From the NCBI GenBank assembly GCA_963680875.1, contig OY804589.1, forward strand, positions 32,962,962 through 33,026,961: DNA of 64,000 bases, written 5' to 3'. Of the stretch, positions 27,121-41,070 are shown one piece after another (positions within the stretch are counted from its first letter, which is position 1; each line of letters starts with the position of its first letter). The notes under the pieces are model-generated. The model saw only the letters and a list, made by a program, of their open reading frames with translations, was not told the DNA's origin and ran no database searches. The position numbers were made by a program, and so were the translations under genes. The stretch is from Bathymodiolus brooksi (Eukaryota; Mollusca; Bivalvia; Mytilida; Modiolidae).

Positions 27121-30100
27121 AAATCCTGCTTCTTAATAGACACCCGTCGTCGTGTTTCCCATATATACAGTCAAAAACCTGCTTCTTAATAGACACCCGC
27201 CGTCGTGTTTCTCAAATATACAGTCAAAAACCTCCTTCTTAATTAACACCCGCCGTCGTGTTTCTCATATATACAGTCAAAAACCTGCTTCATAATAGAT
27301 ACCCGTCGTCGTGTTTCTCCTATATACAGTCAAAATCCTGCTTCTTAATAGACAGCCGTCGTCGTGTTTCTCATATATACAGTCAAAATCCTGCTTCTTA
27401 ATAGACACCCGTCGTCGTGTTTCTCATATATACAGTCAAAATCCTGCTTCTTAATAGACAGCCGTCGTCGTGTTTCTCATATATACAGTCAAAATCCTGC
27501 TTCTTAATAGACACCCGTCGTCGTGTTTCTCCTATATACAGTCAAAATCCTGCTTCTTAATAGACACCCGTCGTCGTGTTTCTCATATATACAGTCAAAA
27601 TTCTGCCTCTTAATAGACACCCGTCGTCGTGTTTCTCCTATATACAGTCAAAAACCTGCTTCTTAATAGACACCCGCCGTCGTGTTTCTCATATATACAG
27701 TCAAAAACCTGCTTCTTAATAGACACCCACAGTTGTGTTTCTCATATATACAGTCAAAAACCTGCTTCTTAATAGACACCCGTCGTCGTGTTTCTCCTAT
27801 ATACAGTCAAAATCCTGCTTCTTAATAGACACCCGTCGTCGTGTTTCTCATATATACAGTCAAAATCCTGCTTCTTAATAGACACCCGTCGTCGTGTTTC
27901 TCATATATACAGTCAAAATCCTGCTTCTTAATAGACACCCGTCGTCGTGTTTCTCATATATACAGTCAAAATCCTGCTTCTTAGTAGACACCCGTCGTCG
28001 TGTTTCTCATATATACAGTCAAAATCCTCCTTCTTAATAGACAGCCGTCGTCGTGTTTCTCATATATACAGTAAAAATCCTGCTTCTTAATATACAGCCG
28101 CCGTCTTGTTTCTCATATATACAGTCAACATCCTGCTTCTTAATAGACACCCGTCGTCGTGTTTTTCATATATATACAGTCAAAAACCTGCTTCTTAATA
28201 GACACCCGTCGTCGTGTTTCTCATATATACAGTCAGAAACCTGCTTCTTAATAGACACCCGTCGTCGTGTTTCTCATATATACAGTCAAAAACCTGCTTC
28301 TTAATAGGCACCCGTCGTCGTGTTTCTCATATATACAGTCAAAATCCTGCTTCTTAATAGACACCCGTCGTCGTGTTTCTCATATATGCAGTCAAAATCC
28401 TGCTTCTTAATAGACAGCCGTCGTCGTGTTTCTCATATATACAGTCAAAATCCTGCTTCTTAATAGACACCCGTCGTCGTGTTTCTCCTATATACAGTCA
28501 AAATCCTGCTTCTTAATAGACACCCGTCGTCGTGTTTCTCTTATATACAATCAAAATCCTACTTCTTAATAGACACCCGTCGTCGTGTTTCTCATATATA
28601 CAGTCAAAATCCTGCTTCTTAATAGACACCCGTCGTCGTGTTTCTCATATATACAGTCAACATCCTGCTTCTTAATAGACACCCGTCGTCGTGTTTTTCA
28701 TATATATACAGTCAAAAACCTGCTTCTTAATAGACACCCGTCTTCCTGTTTCTCATATATACAGTCAAAAACCTGCTTCTTAGTAGACACCCGTCGTCGT
28801 GTTTCTCATATATACAGTCAGAAACCTGCTTCTTAATAGACACCCGTCGTCGTGTTTCTCATATATACAGTCAAAAACCTGCTTCATAATAGATACCCGT
28901 CGTCGTGTTTCTCCTATATACAGTCAAAATCCTGCTTCTTAATAGACAGGCGTCGTCGTGTTTCTCATATATACAGTCAAAATCCTGCTTCTTAATAGAC
29001 AGCCGTCGTCGTGTTTCTCATATATACAGTCAAAATCCTGCTTCTTAATAGACAGCCGTCGTCGTGTTTCTCATATATACAGTCAAAATCCTGCTTCTTA
29101 ATAGACACCCGTCGTCGTGTTTCTCCTATATACAGTCAAAATCCTGCTTCTTAATAGACACCCGTCGTCGTGTTTCTCATATATACAGTCAAAAACCTGC
29201 TTCTTAATAGACACCCGCCGTCGTGTTTCTCATATATACAGTCAAAAACCTGCTTCTTAATAGACACCCACCGTTGTGTTTCTCATATATACAGTCAAAA
29301 ACCTACTTCTTAATAGACACCCGTCGTCGTGTTTCTCCTATATACAGTCAAAATCTTGCTTCTTAATAGACACCCGTCGTCGTGTTTCTCATATATACAG
29401 TCAAAATCCTGCTTCTTAATAGACACCCGTCGTCGTGTTTCTCATATATACAGTCAAAATCATGCTTCTTAATAGACACCCGCCGTCGTGTTTGTCATAT
29501 ATACAGTCAAAAACCTGCTTCTTAATAGACACCCACCGTTGTGTTTCTCATATATACAATCAAAAACCTGCTTCTTAATAGACACCAGCCGTCGTGTTTC
29601 TCCTATATACAGTCAAAATCCTGCTTCTTAATAGACACTCGTCGTCGTGTTTCTCATATATACAGTCAAAATCCTGCTTCTTAATAGACAGCCGTCGTCG
29701 TGTTTCTCCTATATACAGTCAAAATCCTGCTTCTTAATAGACACCCGTCGTCGTGTTTCCCATATATACAGTCAAAAACCTGCTTCTTAATAGACACCCG
29801 CCGTCGTGTTTCTCAAATATACAGTCAAAAACCTCCTTCTTAATTAACACCCGCCGTCGTGTTTCTCATATATACAGTCAAAAACCTGCTTCATAATAGA
29901 TACCCGTCGTCGTGTTTCTCCTATATACAGTCAAAATCCTGCTTCTTAATAGACAGCCGTCGTCGTGTTTCTCATATATACAGTCAAAATCCTGCTTCTT
30001 AATAGACACCCGTCGTCGTGTTTCTCATATATACAGTCAAAATCCTGCTTCTTAATAGACAGCCGTCGTCGTGTTTCTCATATATACAGTCAAAATCCTG

Positions 30101-31261
30101 CTTCTTAATAGACACCCGTCGTCGTGTTTCTCCTATATACAGTCAAAATCCTGCTTCTTAATAGACACCCGTCGTCGTGTTTCTCATATATACAGTCAAA
30201 ATTCTGCCTCTTAATAGACACCCGTCGTCGTGTTTCTCCTATATACAGTCAAAAACCTGCTTCTTAATAGACACCCGCCGTCGTGTTTCTCATATATACA
30301 GTCAAAAACCTGCTTCTTAATAGACACCCACAGTTGTGTTTCTCATATATACAGTCAAAAACCTGCTTCTTAATAGACACCCGTCGTCGTGTTTCTCCTA
30401 TATACAGTCAAAATCCTGCTTCTTAATAGACACCCGTCGTCGTGTTTCTCATATATACAGTCAAAATCCTGCTTCTTAATAGACACCCGTCGTCGTGTTT
30501 CTCATATATACAGTCAAAATCCTGCTTCTTAATAGACACCCGTCGTCGTGTTTCTCATATATACAGTCAAAATCCTGCTTCTTAGTAGACACCCGTCGTC
30601 GTGTTTCTCATATATACAGTCAAAATCCTCCTTCTTAATAGACAGCCGTCGTCGTGTTTCTCATATATACAGTAAAAATCCTGCTTCTTAATATACAGCC
30701 GCCGTCTTGTTTCTCATATATACAGTCAACATCCTGCTTCTTAATAGACACCCGTCGTCGTGTTTTTCATATATATACAGTCAAAAACCTGCTTCTTAAT
30801 AGACACCCGTCGTCGTGTTTCTCATATATACAGTCAGAAACCTGCTTCTTAATAGACACCCGTCGTCGTGTTTCTCATATATACAGTCAAAAACCTGCTT
30901 CTTAATAGGCACCCGTCGTCGTGTTTCTCATATATACAGTCAAAATCCTGCTTCTTAATAGACACCCGTCGTCGTGTTTCTCATATATGCAGTCAAAATC
31001 CTGCTTCTTAATAGACAGCCGTCGTCGTGTTTCTCATATATACAGTCAAAATCCTGCTTCTTAATAGACACCCGTCGTCGTGTTTCTCCTATATACAGTC
31101 AAAATCCTGCTTCTTAATAGACACCCGTCGTCGTGTTTCTCTTATATACAATCAAAATCCTACTTCTTAATAGACACCCGTCGTCGTGTTTCTCATATAT
31201 ACAGTCAAAATCCTGCTTCTTAATAGACACCCGTCGTCGTGTTTCTCATATATACAGTCAA
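25961..31261 (+). repeat. 2,601-bp tandem duplication
   Basis: Units 25,961-28,561 and 28,562-31,162, with about 100 bp of further match to 31,261. The length is 49 monomers plus 4 bp, fitting two 55-bp monomers. Rare states recur at 2,601 bp: TTATATACAATC (28,541 and 31,142), TTCTGCCTCT (27,601 and 30,202), CATGCTTC (26,860 and 29,461) and CAAATATAC (27,213 and 29,814). The left edge is G at 25,960 against A at 28,561; the right edge is C at 28,661 against A at 31,262. The first unit takes in the last 1.1 kb of macro copy 2, so it formed from material already part of that block. Confidence 0.87.
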
Positions 31262-33587
31262 AATCCTGCTTCTTAATAGACACCCGTGGTCGTGTTTCTC
31301 CTATATACATTCAAAAACCTGCTTCTTAATAGACACCCGCCGTCGTGTTTCTCATATATACAGTCAAAATCCTGCTTCTTAATAGACACCCGTCGTCGTG
31401 TTTCTCATATATACAGTCAAAATCCTGCTTCTTAATAGACACCCGTCGTCCTGTTTCTCATATATACAGTCAAAAACCTGCTTCTTAGTAGACACCCGTC
31501 GTCGTGTTTCTCATATATACAGTCAGAAACCTGCTTCTTATTAGACACCCGCCGTCGTGTTTCTCATATATACAGTCAAAAACCTGCTTCTTAATAGGCA
31601 CCCGTCGTCGTGTTTCTCCTATATACAGTCAAAAACCTGCTTCTTAATAGACACCCGTCGTCGTGTTTCTCCTATATACAGTCAAAATCCTGCTTCTTAA
31701 TAGACAGCCATCGTCGTGTTTCTCATATATACAGTCAAAATTCTGCTTCTTAATAGACACCCGTCGTCGTGTTTCTCATATATACAGTCAAAATCCTGCT
31801 TCTTAATAGACAGCCGTCGTCGTGTTTCTCATATATACAGTCAAAATCCTGCTTCTTAATAGACACCCGTCGTCGTGTTTCTCCTATATACAGTCAAAAT
31901 CCTGCTTCTTAATAGACACCCGTCGTCGTGTTTCTCATATATACAGTCAAAATCCTGCTTCTTAATAGACACCCGTCGTCGTGTTTCTCATATATACAGT
32001 CAAAATCCTGCTTCTTAATAGACACCCGTCGTCGTGTTTCTCCTATATACAGTCAAAAACCTGCTTCTTAATAGACAACCGCCGTCGTGTTTCTCCTATA
32101 TACAGTCAAAATCCTGCTTCTTAATAGACACTCGTCGTCGTGTTTCTCATATATACAGTCAAAATCCTGCTTCTTAATAGACACCCGTCGTCGTGTTTCT
32201 CATATATACAGTCAAAAACCTGCTTCATAATAGATACCCGTCGTCGTGTTTCTCCTATATACAGTCAAAATCCTGCTTCTTAATAGACAGCCGTCGTCGT
32301 GTTTCTCATATATACAGTCAAAATCCTGCTTCTTAATAGACACCCGTCGTCTTGTTTCTCATATATACAGTCAAAATCCTGCTTCTTAATAGACACCCGC
32401 CGTCGTGTTTCTCCTATATACAGTCAAAATCCTGCTTCTTAATAGACACTCGTCGTCGTGTTTCTCATATATAAAGTCAAAATCCTGCTTCTTAATAGAC
32501 AGCCGTCGTCGTGTTTCTCATATATACAGTCAAAATCCTGCTTCTTAATAGACACCCGTCGTCGTGTTTCTCATATATACAGTCAAAAACCTGCTTCTTA
32601 ATAGACACCCGTCGTCGTGTTTCTCATATATACAGTCAAAAACCTGCTTCTTAATAGACACCCGCCGTCTTGTTTCTCAAATATACAGTCAAAAACCTCC
32701 TTCTTAATTAACACCCGCCGTCGTGTTTCTCATATATACAGTCAAAAACCTGCTTCATAATAGATACCCGTCGTCGTGTTTCTCCTATATACAGTCAAAA
32801 TCCTGCTTCTTAATAGACAGCCGTCGTCGTGTTTCTCATATATACAGTCAAAATCCTGCTTGTTAATAGACACCCGTCGTCGTGTTTCTCATATATACAG
32901 TCAAAATCCTGCTTCTTAATAGACAGCCGTCGTCGTGTTTCTCATATATGCAGTCAAAATCCTGCTTCTTAATAGACACCCGTCGTCGTGTTTCTCCTAT
33001 ATACATTCAAAATCCTGCTTCTTAATAGACACCCGTCGTCGTGTTTCTCATATATACAGTCAAAATCCTGCTTCTTAATAGACAGCCGTCGTCGTGTTTC
33101 TCATATATACAGTCAAAATTCTGCTTCTTAATAGACACCCGTCGTCGTGTTTCTCCTATATACAGTCAAAAACCTGCTTCTTAATAGACACCCGTCGTCG
33201 TGTTTCTCATATATACAGTCAAAAACCTGCTTCTTAATAGACACCCACAGTCGTGATTCTCAAATATACAGTCAAAAACCTCCTTCTTAATTAACACCCG
33301 CCGTCATGTTTCTCATATATACAGTCAAAAACCTGCTTCATAATAGATACCCGTCGTCGTGTTTCTCATATATACAGTCAAAATCCTGCTTCTTAATAGA
33401 CAGCCGTCGTCGTGTTTCTCATATATACAGTCAAAATCCTGCTTCTTAATAGACACCCGTCGTCGTGTTTCTCATATATACAGTCAAAATCCTGCTTCTT
33501 AATAGACACCCGCCGTCGTGTTTCTCCTATATACAGTCAAAATCCTGCTTCTTAATAGACACTCGTCGTCGTGTTTCTCATATATAA
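31262..33587 (+). repeat. Satellite, mixed variants; start of 1.1-1.3 kb higher-order block
   Basis: Only satellite monomers. The left part, with CCCGTGGTCG and then ATTCAAAAACC at 31,309, recurs at 38,888 at offset 7,579 (exactly 143 monomers). Toward the right, CATATATAAAGTC (AAAGT at 32,473) and the CAAATATAC monomer (32,678) recur 1,113 bp later (33,586 and 33,791), that is 21 monomers. This is the first copy of the unit that continues in the next block. Another CAAATATAC monomer, here with a GTGATTCTC flank, is at 33,261. Confidence 0.78.
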
Positions 33588-36180
33588 AGTCAAAATCCTG
33601 CTTCTTAATAGACAGCCGTCGTCGTGTTTCTCATATATACAGTCAAAATCCTGCTTCTTAATAGACACCCGTCGTCGTGTTTCTCATATATACAGTCAAA
33701 AACCTGCTTCTTAATAAACACCTGTCGTCGTGTTTCTCATATATAAAGTCAAAAACCTGCTTCTTAATAGACACCCGCCGTCTTGTTTCTCAAATATACA
33801 GTCAAAAACCTCCTTCTTAATTAACACCCGCCGTCGTGTTTCTCATATATACAGTCAAAAACCTGCTTCTTAATAGACACCCGCCGTCTTGTTTCTCAAA
33901 TATACAGTCAAAAACCTCCTTCTTAATTAACACCCGCCGTCGTGTTTCTCATATATACAGTCAAAAACCTGCTTCATAATAGATACCCGTCGTCGTGTTT
34001 CTCCTATATACAGTCAAAATCCTGCTTCTTAATAGACAGCCGTCGTCGTGTTTCTCATATATACAGTCAAAATCCTGCTTGTTAATAGACACCCGTCGTC
34101 GTGTTTCTCATATATACAGTCAAAATCCTGCTTCTTAATAGACAGCCGTCGTCGTGTTTCTCATATATGCAGTCAAAATCCTGCTTCTTAATAGACACCC
34201 GTCGTCGTGTTTCTCCTATATACATTCAAAATCCTGCTTCTTAATAGACACCCGTCGTCGTGTTTCTCATATATACAGTCAAAATCCTGCTTCTTAATAG
34301 ACAGCCGTCGTCGTGTTTCTCATATATACAGTCAAAATCCTGCTTCTTAATAGACACCCGTCGTCGTGTTTCTCATATATACAGTCAAAATCCGGCTTCT
34401 TAATAGACACCCGCCGTCGTGTTTCTCCTATATACAGTCAAAATCCTGCTTCTTAATAGACACTCGTCGTCGTGTTTCTCATATATAAAGTCAAAATCCT
34501 GCTTCTTAATAGACAGCCGTCGTCGTGTTTCTCATATATACAGTCAAAATCCTGCTTCTTAATAGACACCCGTCGTCGTGTTTCTCATATATACAGTCAA
34601 AAACCTGCTTCTTAATAGACACCCGCCGTCTTGTTTCTCAAATATACAGTCAAAAACCTCCTTCTTAATTAACACCCGCCGTCGTGTTTCTCATATATAC
34701 AGTCAAAAACCTGCTTCATAATAGATACCCGTCGTCGTGTTTCTCCTATATACAGTCAAAATCCTGCTTCTTAATAGACAGCCGTCGTCGTGTTTCTCAT
34801 ATATACAGTCAAAATCCTGCTTCTTAATAGACACCCGTCGTCGTGTTTCTCATATATACAGTCAAAATCCTGCTTCTTAATAGACAGCCGTCGTCGTGTT
34901 TCTCATATATACAGTCAAAATCCTGCTTCTTAATAGACACCCGTCGTCGTGTTTCTCATATATACAGTCAAAAACCTGCTTCTTAATAAACACCCGTCGT
35001 CGTGTTTCTCATATATAAAGTCAAAAACCTGCTTCTTAATAGACACCCGCCGTCTTGTTTCTCAAATATACAGTCAAAAACCTCCTTCTTAATTAACACC
35101 CGCCGTCGTGTTTCTCATATATACAGTCAAAAACCTGCTTCTTAATAGACACCCGCCGTCTTGTTTCTCAAATATACAGTCAAAAACCTCCTTCTTAATT
35201 AACACCCGCCGTCGTGTTTCTCATATATACAGTCAAAAACCTGCTTCATAATAGATAACCGTCGTCGTGTTTCTCCTATATACAGTCAAAATCCTGCTTC
35301 TTAATAGACAGCCGTCGTCGTGTTTCTCATATATACAGTCAAAATCCTGCTTGTTAATAGACACCCGTCGTCGTGTTTCTCATATATACAGTCAAAATCC
35401 TGCTTCTTAATAGACAGCCGTCGTCGTGTTTCTCATATATGCAGTCAAAATCCTGCTTCTTAATAGACACCCGTCGTCGTGTTTCTCCTATATACATTCA
35501 AAATCCTGCTTCTTAATAGACACCCGTCGTCGTGTTTCTCATATATACAGTCAAAATCCTGCTTCTTAATAGACAGCCGTCGTCGTGTTTCTCATATATA
35601 CAGTCAAAATCCTGCTTCTTAATAAACACCCGTCGTCGTGTTTCTCATATATACAGTCAAAATCCTGCTTCTTAATAGACACCCGCCGTCGTGTTTCTCC
35701 TATATACAGTCAAAATCCTGCTTCTTAATAGACACTCGTCGTCGTGTTTCTCATATATAAAGTCAAAATCCTGCTTCTTAATAGACAGCCGTCGTCGTGT
35801 TTCTCATATATACAGTCAAAATCCTGCTTCTTAATAGACACCCGTCGTCGTGTTTCTCATATATACAGTCAAAAACCTGCTTCTTAATAGACACCCGCCG
35901 TCTTGTTTCTCAAATATACAGTCAAAAACCTCCTTCTTAATTAACACCCGCCGTCGTGTTTCTCATATATACAGTCAAAAACCTGCTTCATAATAGATAC
36001 CCGTCGTCGTGTTTCTCCTATATACAGTCAAAATCCTGCTTCTTAATAGACAGCCGTCGTCGTGTTTCTCATATATACAGTCAAAATCCTGCATCTTAAT
36101 AGACACCCGTCGTCGTGTTTCTCATATATACAGTCAAAATCCTGCTTCTTAATAGACAGCCGTCGTCGTGTTTCTCATAT
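33588..36180 (+). repeat. 1,272-bp tandem duplication (24 monomers) with internal dimer duplication
   Basis: Units about 33,588-34,859 and 34,860-36,131, with similarity continuing to about 36,180. CAAATATAC monomers at 33,791, 33,897 and 34,639 recur at 35,063, 35,169 and 35,911. GCTTGTTAATAG recurs with TTGTTA at 34,079 and 35,351. The closely spaced first two, 106 bp apart, show a two-monomer duplication that the preceding copy (32,678) lacks; it lengthens the interval to TTGTTA from 32,860 by 106 bp. Small differences exist, such as CCGGCTTC near 34,393 against CCTGCTTC, and AACACCTGTC against AACACCCGTC. Confidence 0.83.
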
Positions 36181-39100
36181 ATGCAGTCAAAATCCTACTT
36201 CTTAATAGACACCCGTCGTCGTGTTTCTCCTATATACATTCAAAATCCTGCTTCTTAATAGACACCCGTCGTCGTGTTTCTCATATATACAGTCAAAATC
36301 CTGCTTCTTAATAGACAGCCGTCGTCGTGTTTCTCATATATACAGTCAAAATTCTGCTTCTTATTAGACACCCGTCGTCGTGTTTCTCCTATATACAGTC
36401 AAAAACCTGCTTCTTAATAGACACCCGCCGTCGTGTTTGTCATATATACAGTCAAAAACCTGCTTCTTAATAGACACCCACCGTTGTGTTTCTCATATAT
36501 ACAATCAAAAACCTGCTTCTTAATAGACAGCCGTCGTCGTGTTTCTCCTATATACAGTCAAAATCCTGCTTCTTAATAGACACCCGTAGTCGTGTTTCTC
36601 ATATATACAGTCAAAAACCTGCTTCTTAATAGACACCCGCCGTCGTGTTTCTCAAATATACAGTCAAAAACCTCCTTCTTAATTAACACCCGCCGTCGCG
36701 TTTCTCATATATACAGTCAAAAACCTGCTTCATAATAGATACCCGTCGTCGTGTTTCTCCTATATACAGTCAAAATCCTGCTTCTTAATAGACACCCGTC
36801 GTCGTGTTTCTCATATATACAGTCAAAAACCTGCTTCTTAATAGACACCCGCCGTCGTGTTTCTCATATATACAGTCAAAAACCTGCTTCTTAATAGACA
36901 CCCACCGTTGTGTTTCTCATATATACAGTCAAAAACCTCCTTCTTAATAGACACCCGTCGTCGTGTTTCTCCTATATACAATCAAAATCCTGCTTCTTAA
37001 TAGACACCCGTCGTCGTGTTTCTCATATATACAGTCAAAATTCTGCTTCTTAATAGACACCCGTCGTCGTGTTTCTCCTATATACAGTCAAAAACCTGCT
37101 TCTTAATAGACACCCGCCGTCGTGTTTCTCATATATACAGTCAAAAACCTGCTTCTTAATAGACACCCACCGTTGTGTTTCTCATATATACAGTTAAAAA
37201 CCTCCTTCTTAATAGACACCCGTCGTCGTGTTTCTCCTATATACAGTCAAAATCTTGCTTCTTAATAGACACACGTCGTCGTGTTTCTCATATATACAGT
37301 CAAAATCCTGCTTCTTAATAGACACCCGTCGTCGTGTTTCTCATATATACAGTCAAAATCATGCTTCTTAATAGACACCCGCCGTCGTGTTTGTCATATA
37401 TACAGTCAAAAACCTGCTTCTTAATAGACACCCACCGTTGTGTTTCTCATATATACAATCAAAAACCTGCTTCTTAATAGACACCAGCCGTCGTGTTTCT
37501 CCTATATACAGTCAAAATCCTGCTTCTTAATAGACACTCGTCGTCGTGTTTCTCATATATACAGTCAAAATCCTGCTTCTTAATAGACAGCCGTCGTCGT
37601 GTTTCTCCTATATACAGTCAAAATCCTGCTTCTTAATAGACACCCGTCGTCGTGTTTCTCATATATACAGTCAAAAACCTGCTTCTTAATAGACACCCGC
37701 CGTCGTGTTTCTCAAATATACAGTCAAAAACCTCCTTCTTAATTAACACCCGCCGTCGTGTTTCTCATATATACAGTCAAAAACCTGCTTCATAATAGAT
37801 ACCTGTCGTCGTGTTTCTCCTATATACAGTCAAAATCCTGCTTCTTAATAGACAGCCGTCGTCGTGTTTCTCATATATACAATCAAAATCCTGCTTCTTA
37901 ATAGACACCCGTCGTCGTGTTTCTCATATATACAGTCAAAATCCTGCTTCTTAATAGACAGCCGTCGTCGTGTTTCTCATATATACAGTCAAAATCCTGC
38001 TTCTTAATAGACACCCGTCGTCGTGTTTCTCCTATATACAGTCAAAATCCTGCTTCTTAATAGACACCCGTCGTCGTGTTTCTCATATATACAGTCAAAA
38101 TTCTGCCTCTTAATAGACACCCGTCGTCGTGTTTCTCCTATATACAGTCAAAAACCTGCTTCTTAATAGACACCCGCCGTCGTGTTTCTCATATATACAG
38201 TCAAAAACCTGCTTCTTAATAGACACCCACCGTTGTGTTTCTCATATATACAGTCAAAAACCTGCTTCTTAATAAACACCCGTCGTCGTGTTTCTCCTAT
38301 ATACAGTCAAAATCCTGCTTCTTAATAGACACCCGTCGTCGTGTTTCTCATATATACAGTCAAAATCCTGCTTCTTAATAGACACCCGTCGTCGTGTTTC
38401 TCATATATACAGTCAAAATCATGCTTCTTAATAGACACCCGTCGTCGTGTTTCTCATATATACAGTCAAAATCCTGCTTCTTAGTAGACACCCGTCGTCG
38501 TGTTTCTCATATATACAGTCAAAATCCTCCTTCTTAATAGACAGCCGTCGTCGTGTTTCTCATATATACAGTCAAAATCCTGCTTCTTAATAGACACCCG
38601 TCGTCGTGTTTCTCCTATATACAATCAAAATCCTACTTCTTAATAGACAGCCGTCGTCGTGTTTCTCATATATACAGTCAAAATCCTGCTTCTTAATAGA
38701 CACCCGTCGTCGTGTTTCTCCTATATACAATCAAAATCCTACTTCTTAATAGACACCCGTCGTCGTGTTTCTCATATATACAGTCAAAATCCTGCTTCTT
38801 AATAGACACCCGTCGTCGTGTTTCTCATATATACAGTCAAAATCCTGCTTCTTAATAGACACCCGTGGTCGTGTTTCTCCTATATACATTCAAAAACCTG
38901 CTTCTTAATAGACACCCGCCGTCGTGTTTCTCATATATACAGTCAAAATCCTGCTTCTTAATAGACACCCGTCGTCGTGTTTCTCATATATACAGTTAAA
39001 ATCCTGCTTCTTAATAGACACCCGTCGTCCTGTTTCTCATATATACAGTCAAAAACCTGCTTCTTAGTAGACACCCGTCGTCGTGTTTCTCATATATACA

Positions 39101-41070
39101 GTCAGAAACCTGCTTCTTAATAGACACCCGCCGTCGTGTTTCTCATATATACAGTCAAAAACCTGCTTCTTAATAGGCACCCGTCGTCGTGTTTCTCATA
39201 TATACAGTCAAAATCCTGCTTCTTAATAGACACCCGTCGTCCTGTTTCTCATATATACAGTCAAAATCCTGCTTCTTAATAGACAGCCGTCGTCGTGTTT
39301 CTCATATATACAGTCAAAATCCTGCTTCTTAATAGACACCCGCCGTCGTGTTTCTCCTATATACAGTCAAAAACCTGCTTCTTAATAGACACCCGCCGTC
39401 GTGTTTCTCATATATACAGTCAAAAACCTGCTTCCTAATAGGCACCCGTCGTCGTGTTTCTCATATATACAGTCAAAATTCTGCTTCTTAATAGACACCC
39501 GTCGTCGTGTTTCTCATATATACAGTCAAAATCCTGCTTCTTAATAGACACCCGTCGTCGTGTTTCTCATATATACAGTCAAAATCCTGCTTCTTAATAG
39601 ACACCCGCCGTCGTGTTTCTCCTATATACAGTCAAAATCCCGCTTCTTAATAGACACCCGTCGTCGTGTTTCTCATATATACATTCAAAATCCTGCTTCT
39701 TAATAGACACCCGTCGTCGTGTTTCTCCTATATACAGTCAAAAACCTGCTTCTTAATAGACACCCGCCGTCGTGTTTCTCCTATATACAGTCAAAATCCT
39801 GCTTCTTAATAGACGCTCGTCGTCGTGTTTCTCATATATACAGTCAAAATCCTGCTTCTTAATAGACACCCGTCGTCGTGTTTCTCATATATACAGTCAA
39901 AAACCGGCTTCTTAATAGACACCCGTCGTCGTGTTTCTCATATATACAGTCAAAAACCTGCTTCTTAATAGACACCCACAGTCGTGATTCTCAAATATAC
40001 AGTCAAAAACCTCCTTCTTAATTAACACCCGCCGTCGTGTTTCTCATATATACAGTCAAAAACCTGCTTCATAATAGATACCCGTCGTCGTGTTTCTCCT
40101 ATATACAGTCAAAATCCTGCTTCTTAATAGACAGCCGTCGTCGTGTTTCTCATATATACAGTCAAAATCCTGCTTCTTAATAGACACCCGTCGTCGTGTT
40201 TCTCATATATACAGTCAAAATCCTGCTTCTTAATAGACACCCGTCGTCGTGTTTCTCCTATATACAGTCAAAAACCTGCTTCTTAATAGACACCCGCCGT
40301 CGTGTTTCTCCTATATACAGTCAAAATCCTGCTTCTTAATAGACACTCGTCGTCGTGTTTCTCATATATAAAGTCAAAATCCTGCTTCTTAATAGACAGC
40401 CGTCGTCGTGTTTCTCATATATACAGTCAAAATCCTGCTTCTTAATAGACACCCGTCGTCGTGTTTCTCATATATACAGTCAAAAACCTGCTTCTTAATA
40501 GACACCCGTCGTCGTGTTTCTCATATATACAGTCAAAAACCTGCTTCTTAATAGACACCCGCCGTCTTGTTTCTCAAATATACAGTCAAAAACCTCCTTC
40601 TTAATTAACACCCGCCGTCGTGTTTCTCATATATACAGTCAAAAACCTGCTTCATAATAGATACCCATCGTCGTGTTTCTCCTATATACAGTCAAAATCC
40701 TGCTTCTTAATAGACAGCCGTCGTCGTGTTTCTCATATATACAGTCAAAATCCTGCTTCTTAATAGACACCCGTCGTCGTGTTTCTCATATATACAGTCA
40801 AAATCCTGCTTCTTAATAGACAGCCGTCGTCGTGTTTCTCATATATACAGTCAAAATCCTGCTTCTTAATAGACACCCGTCGTCGTGTTTCTCATATATA
40901 CATTCAAAATCCTGCTTCTTAATAGACACCCGTCGTCGTGTTTCTCATATATACAGTCAAAATCCTGCTTCTTAATAGACAGCCGTCGTCGTGTTTCTCA
41001 TATATACAGTCAAAATTCTGTTTCTTAATAGACACCCGTCGTCGTGTTTCTCCTATATACAGTCAAAAAC
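36181..41070 (+). repeat. Satellite block sharing order with 29.3-31.6 kb
   Basis: Only satellite. The part about 37.2-38.5 kb matches 29.3-30.6 kb at offset 7,899: AATCTTGC at 29,352 and 37,251, CATGCTTC at 29,461 and 37,360, TTCTGCCTCT at 30,202 and 38,101. The part about 38.8-39.2 kb matches 31.2-31.6 kb at offset 7,579, so 320 bp of the 30.6-31.2 kb pattern is missing or replaced here. CAAATATAC monomers sit at 36,653, 37,713, 39,992 and 40,575; the first two are 1,060 bp (20 monomers) apart. Confidence 0.78.
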
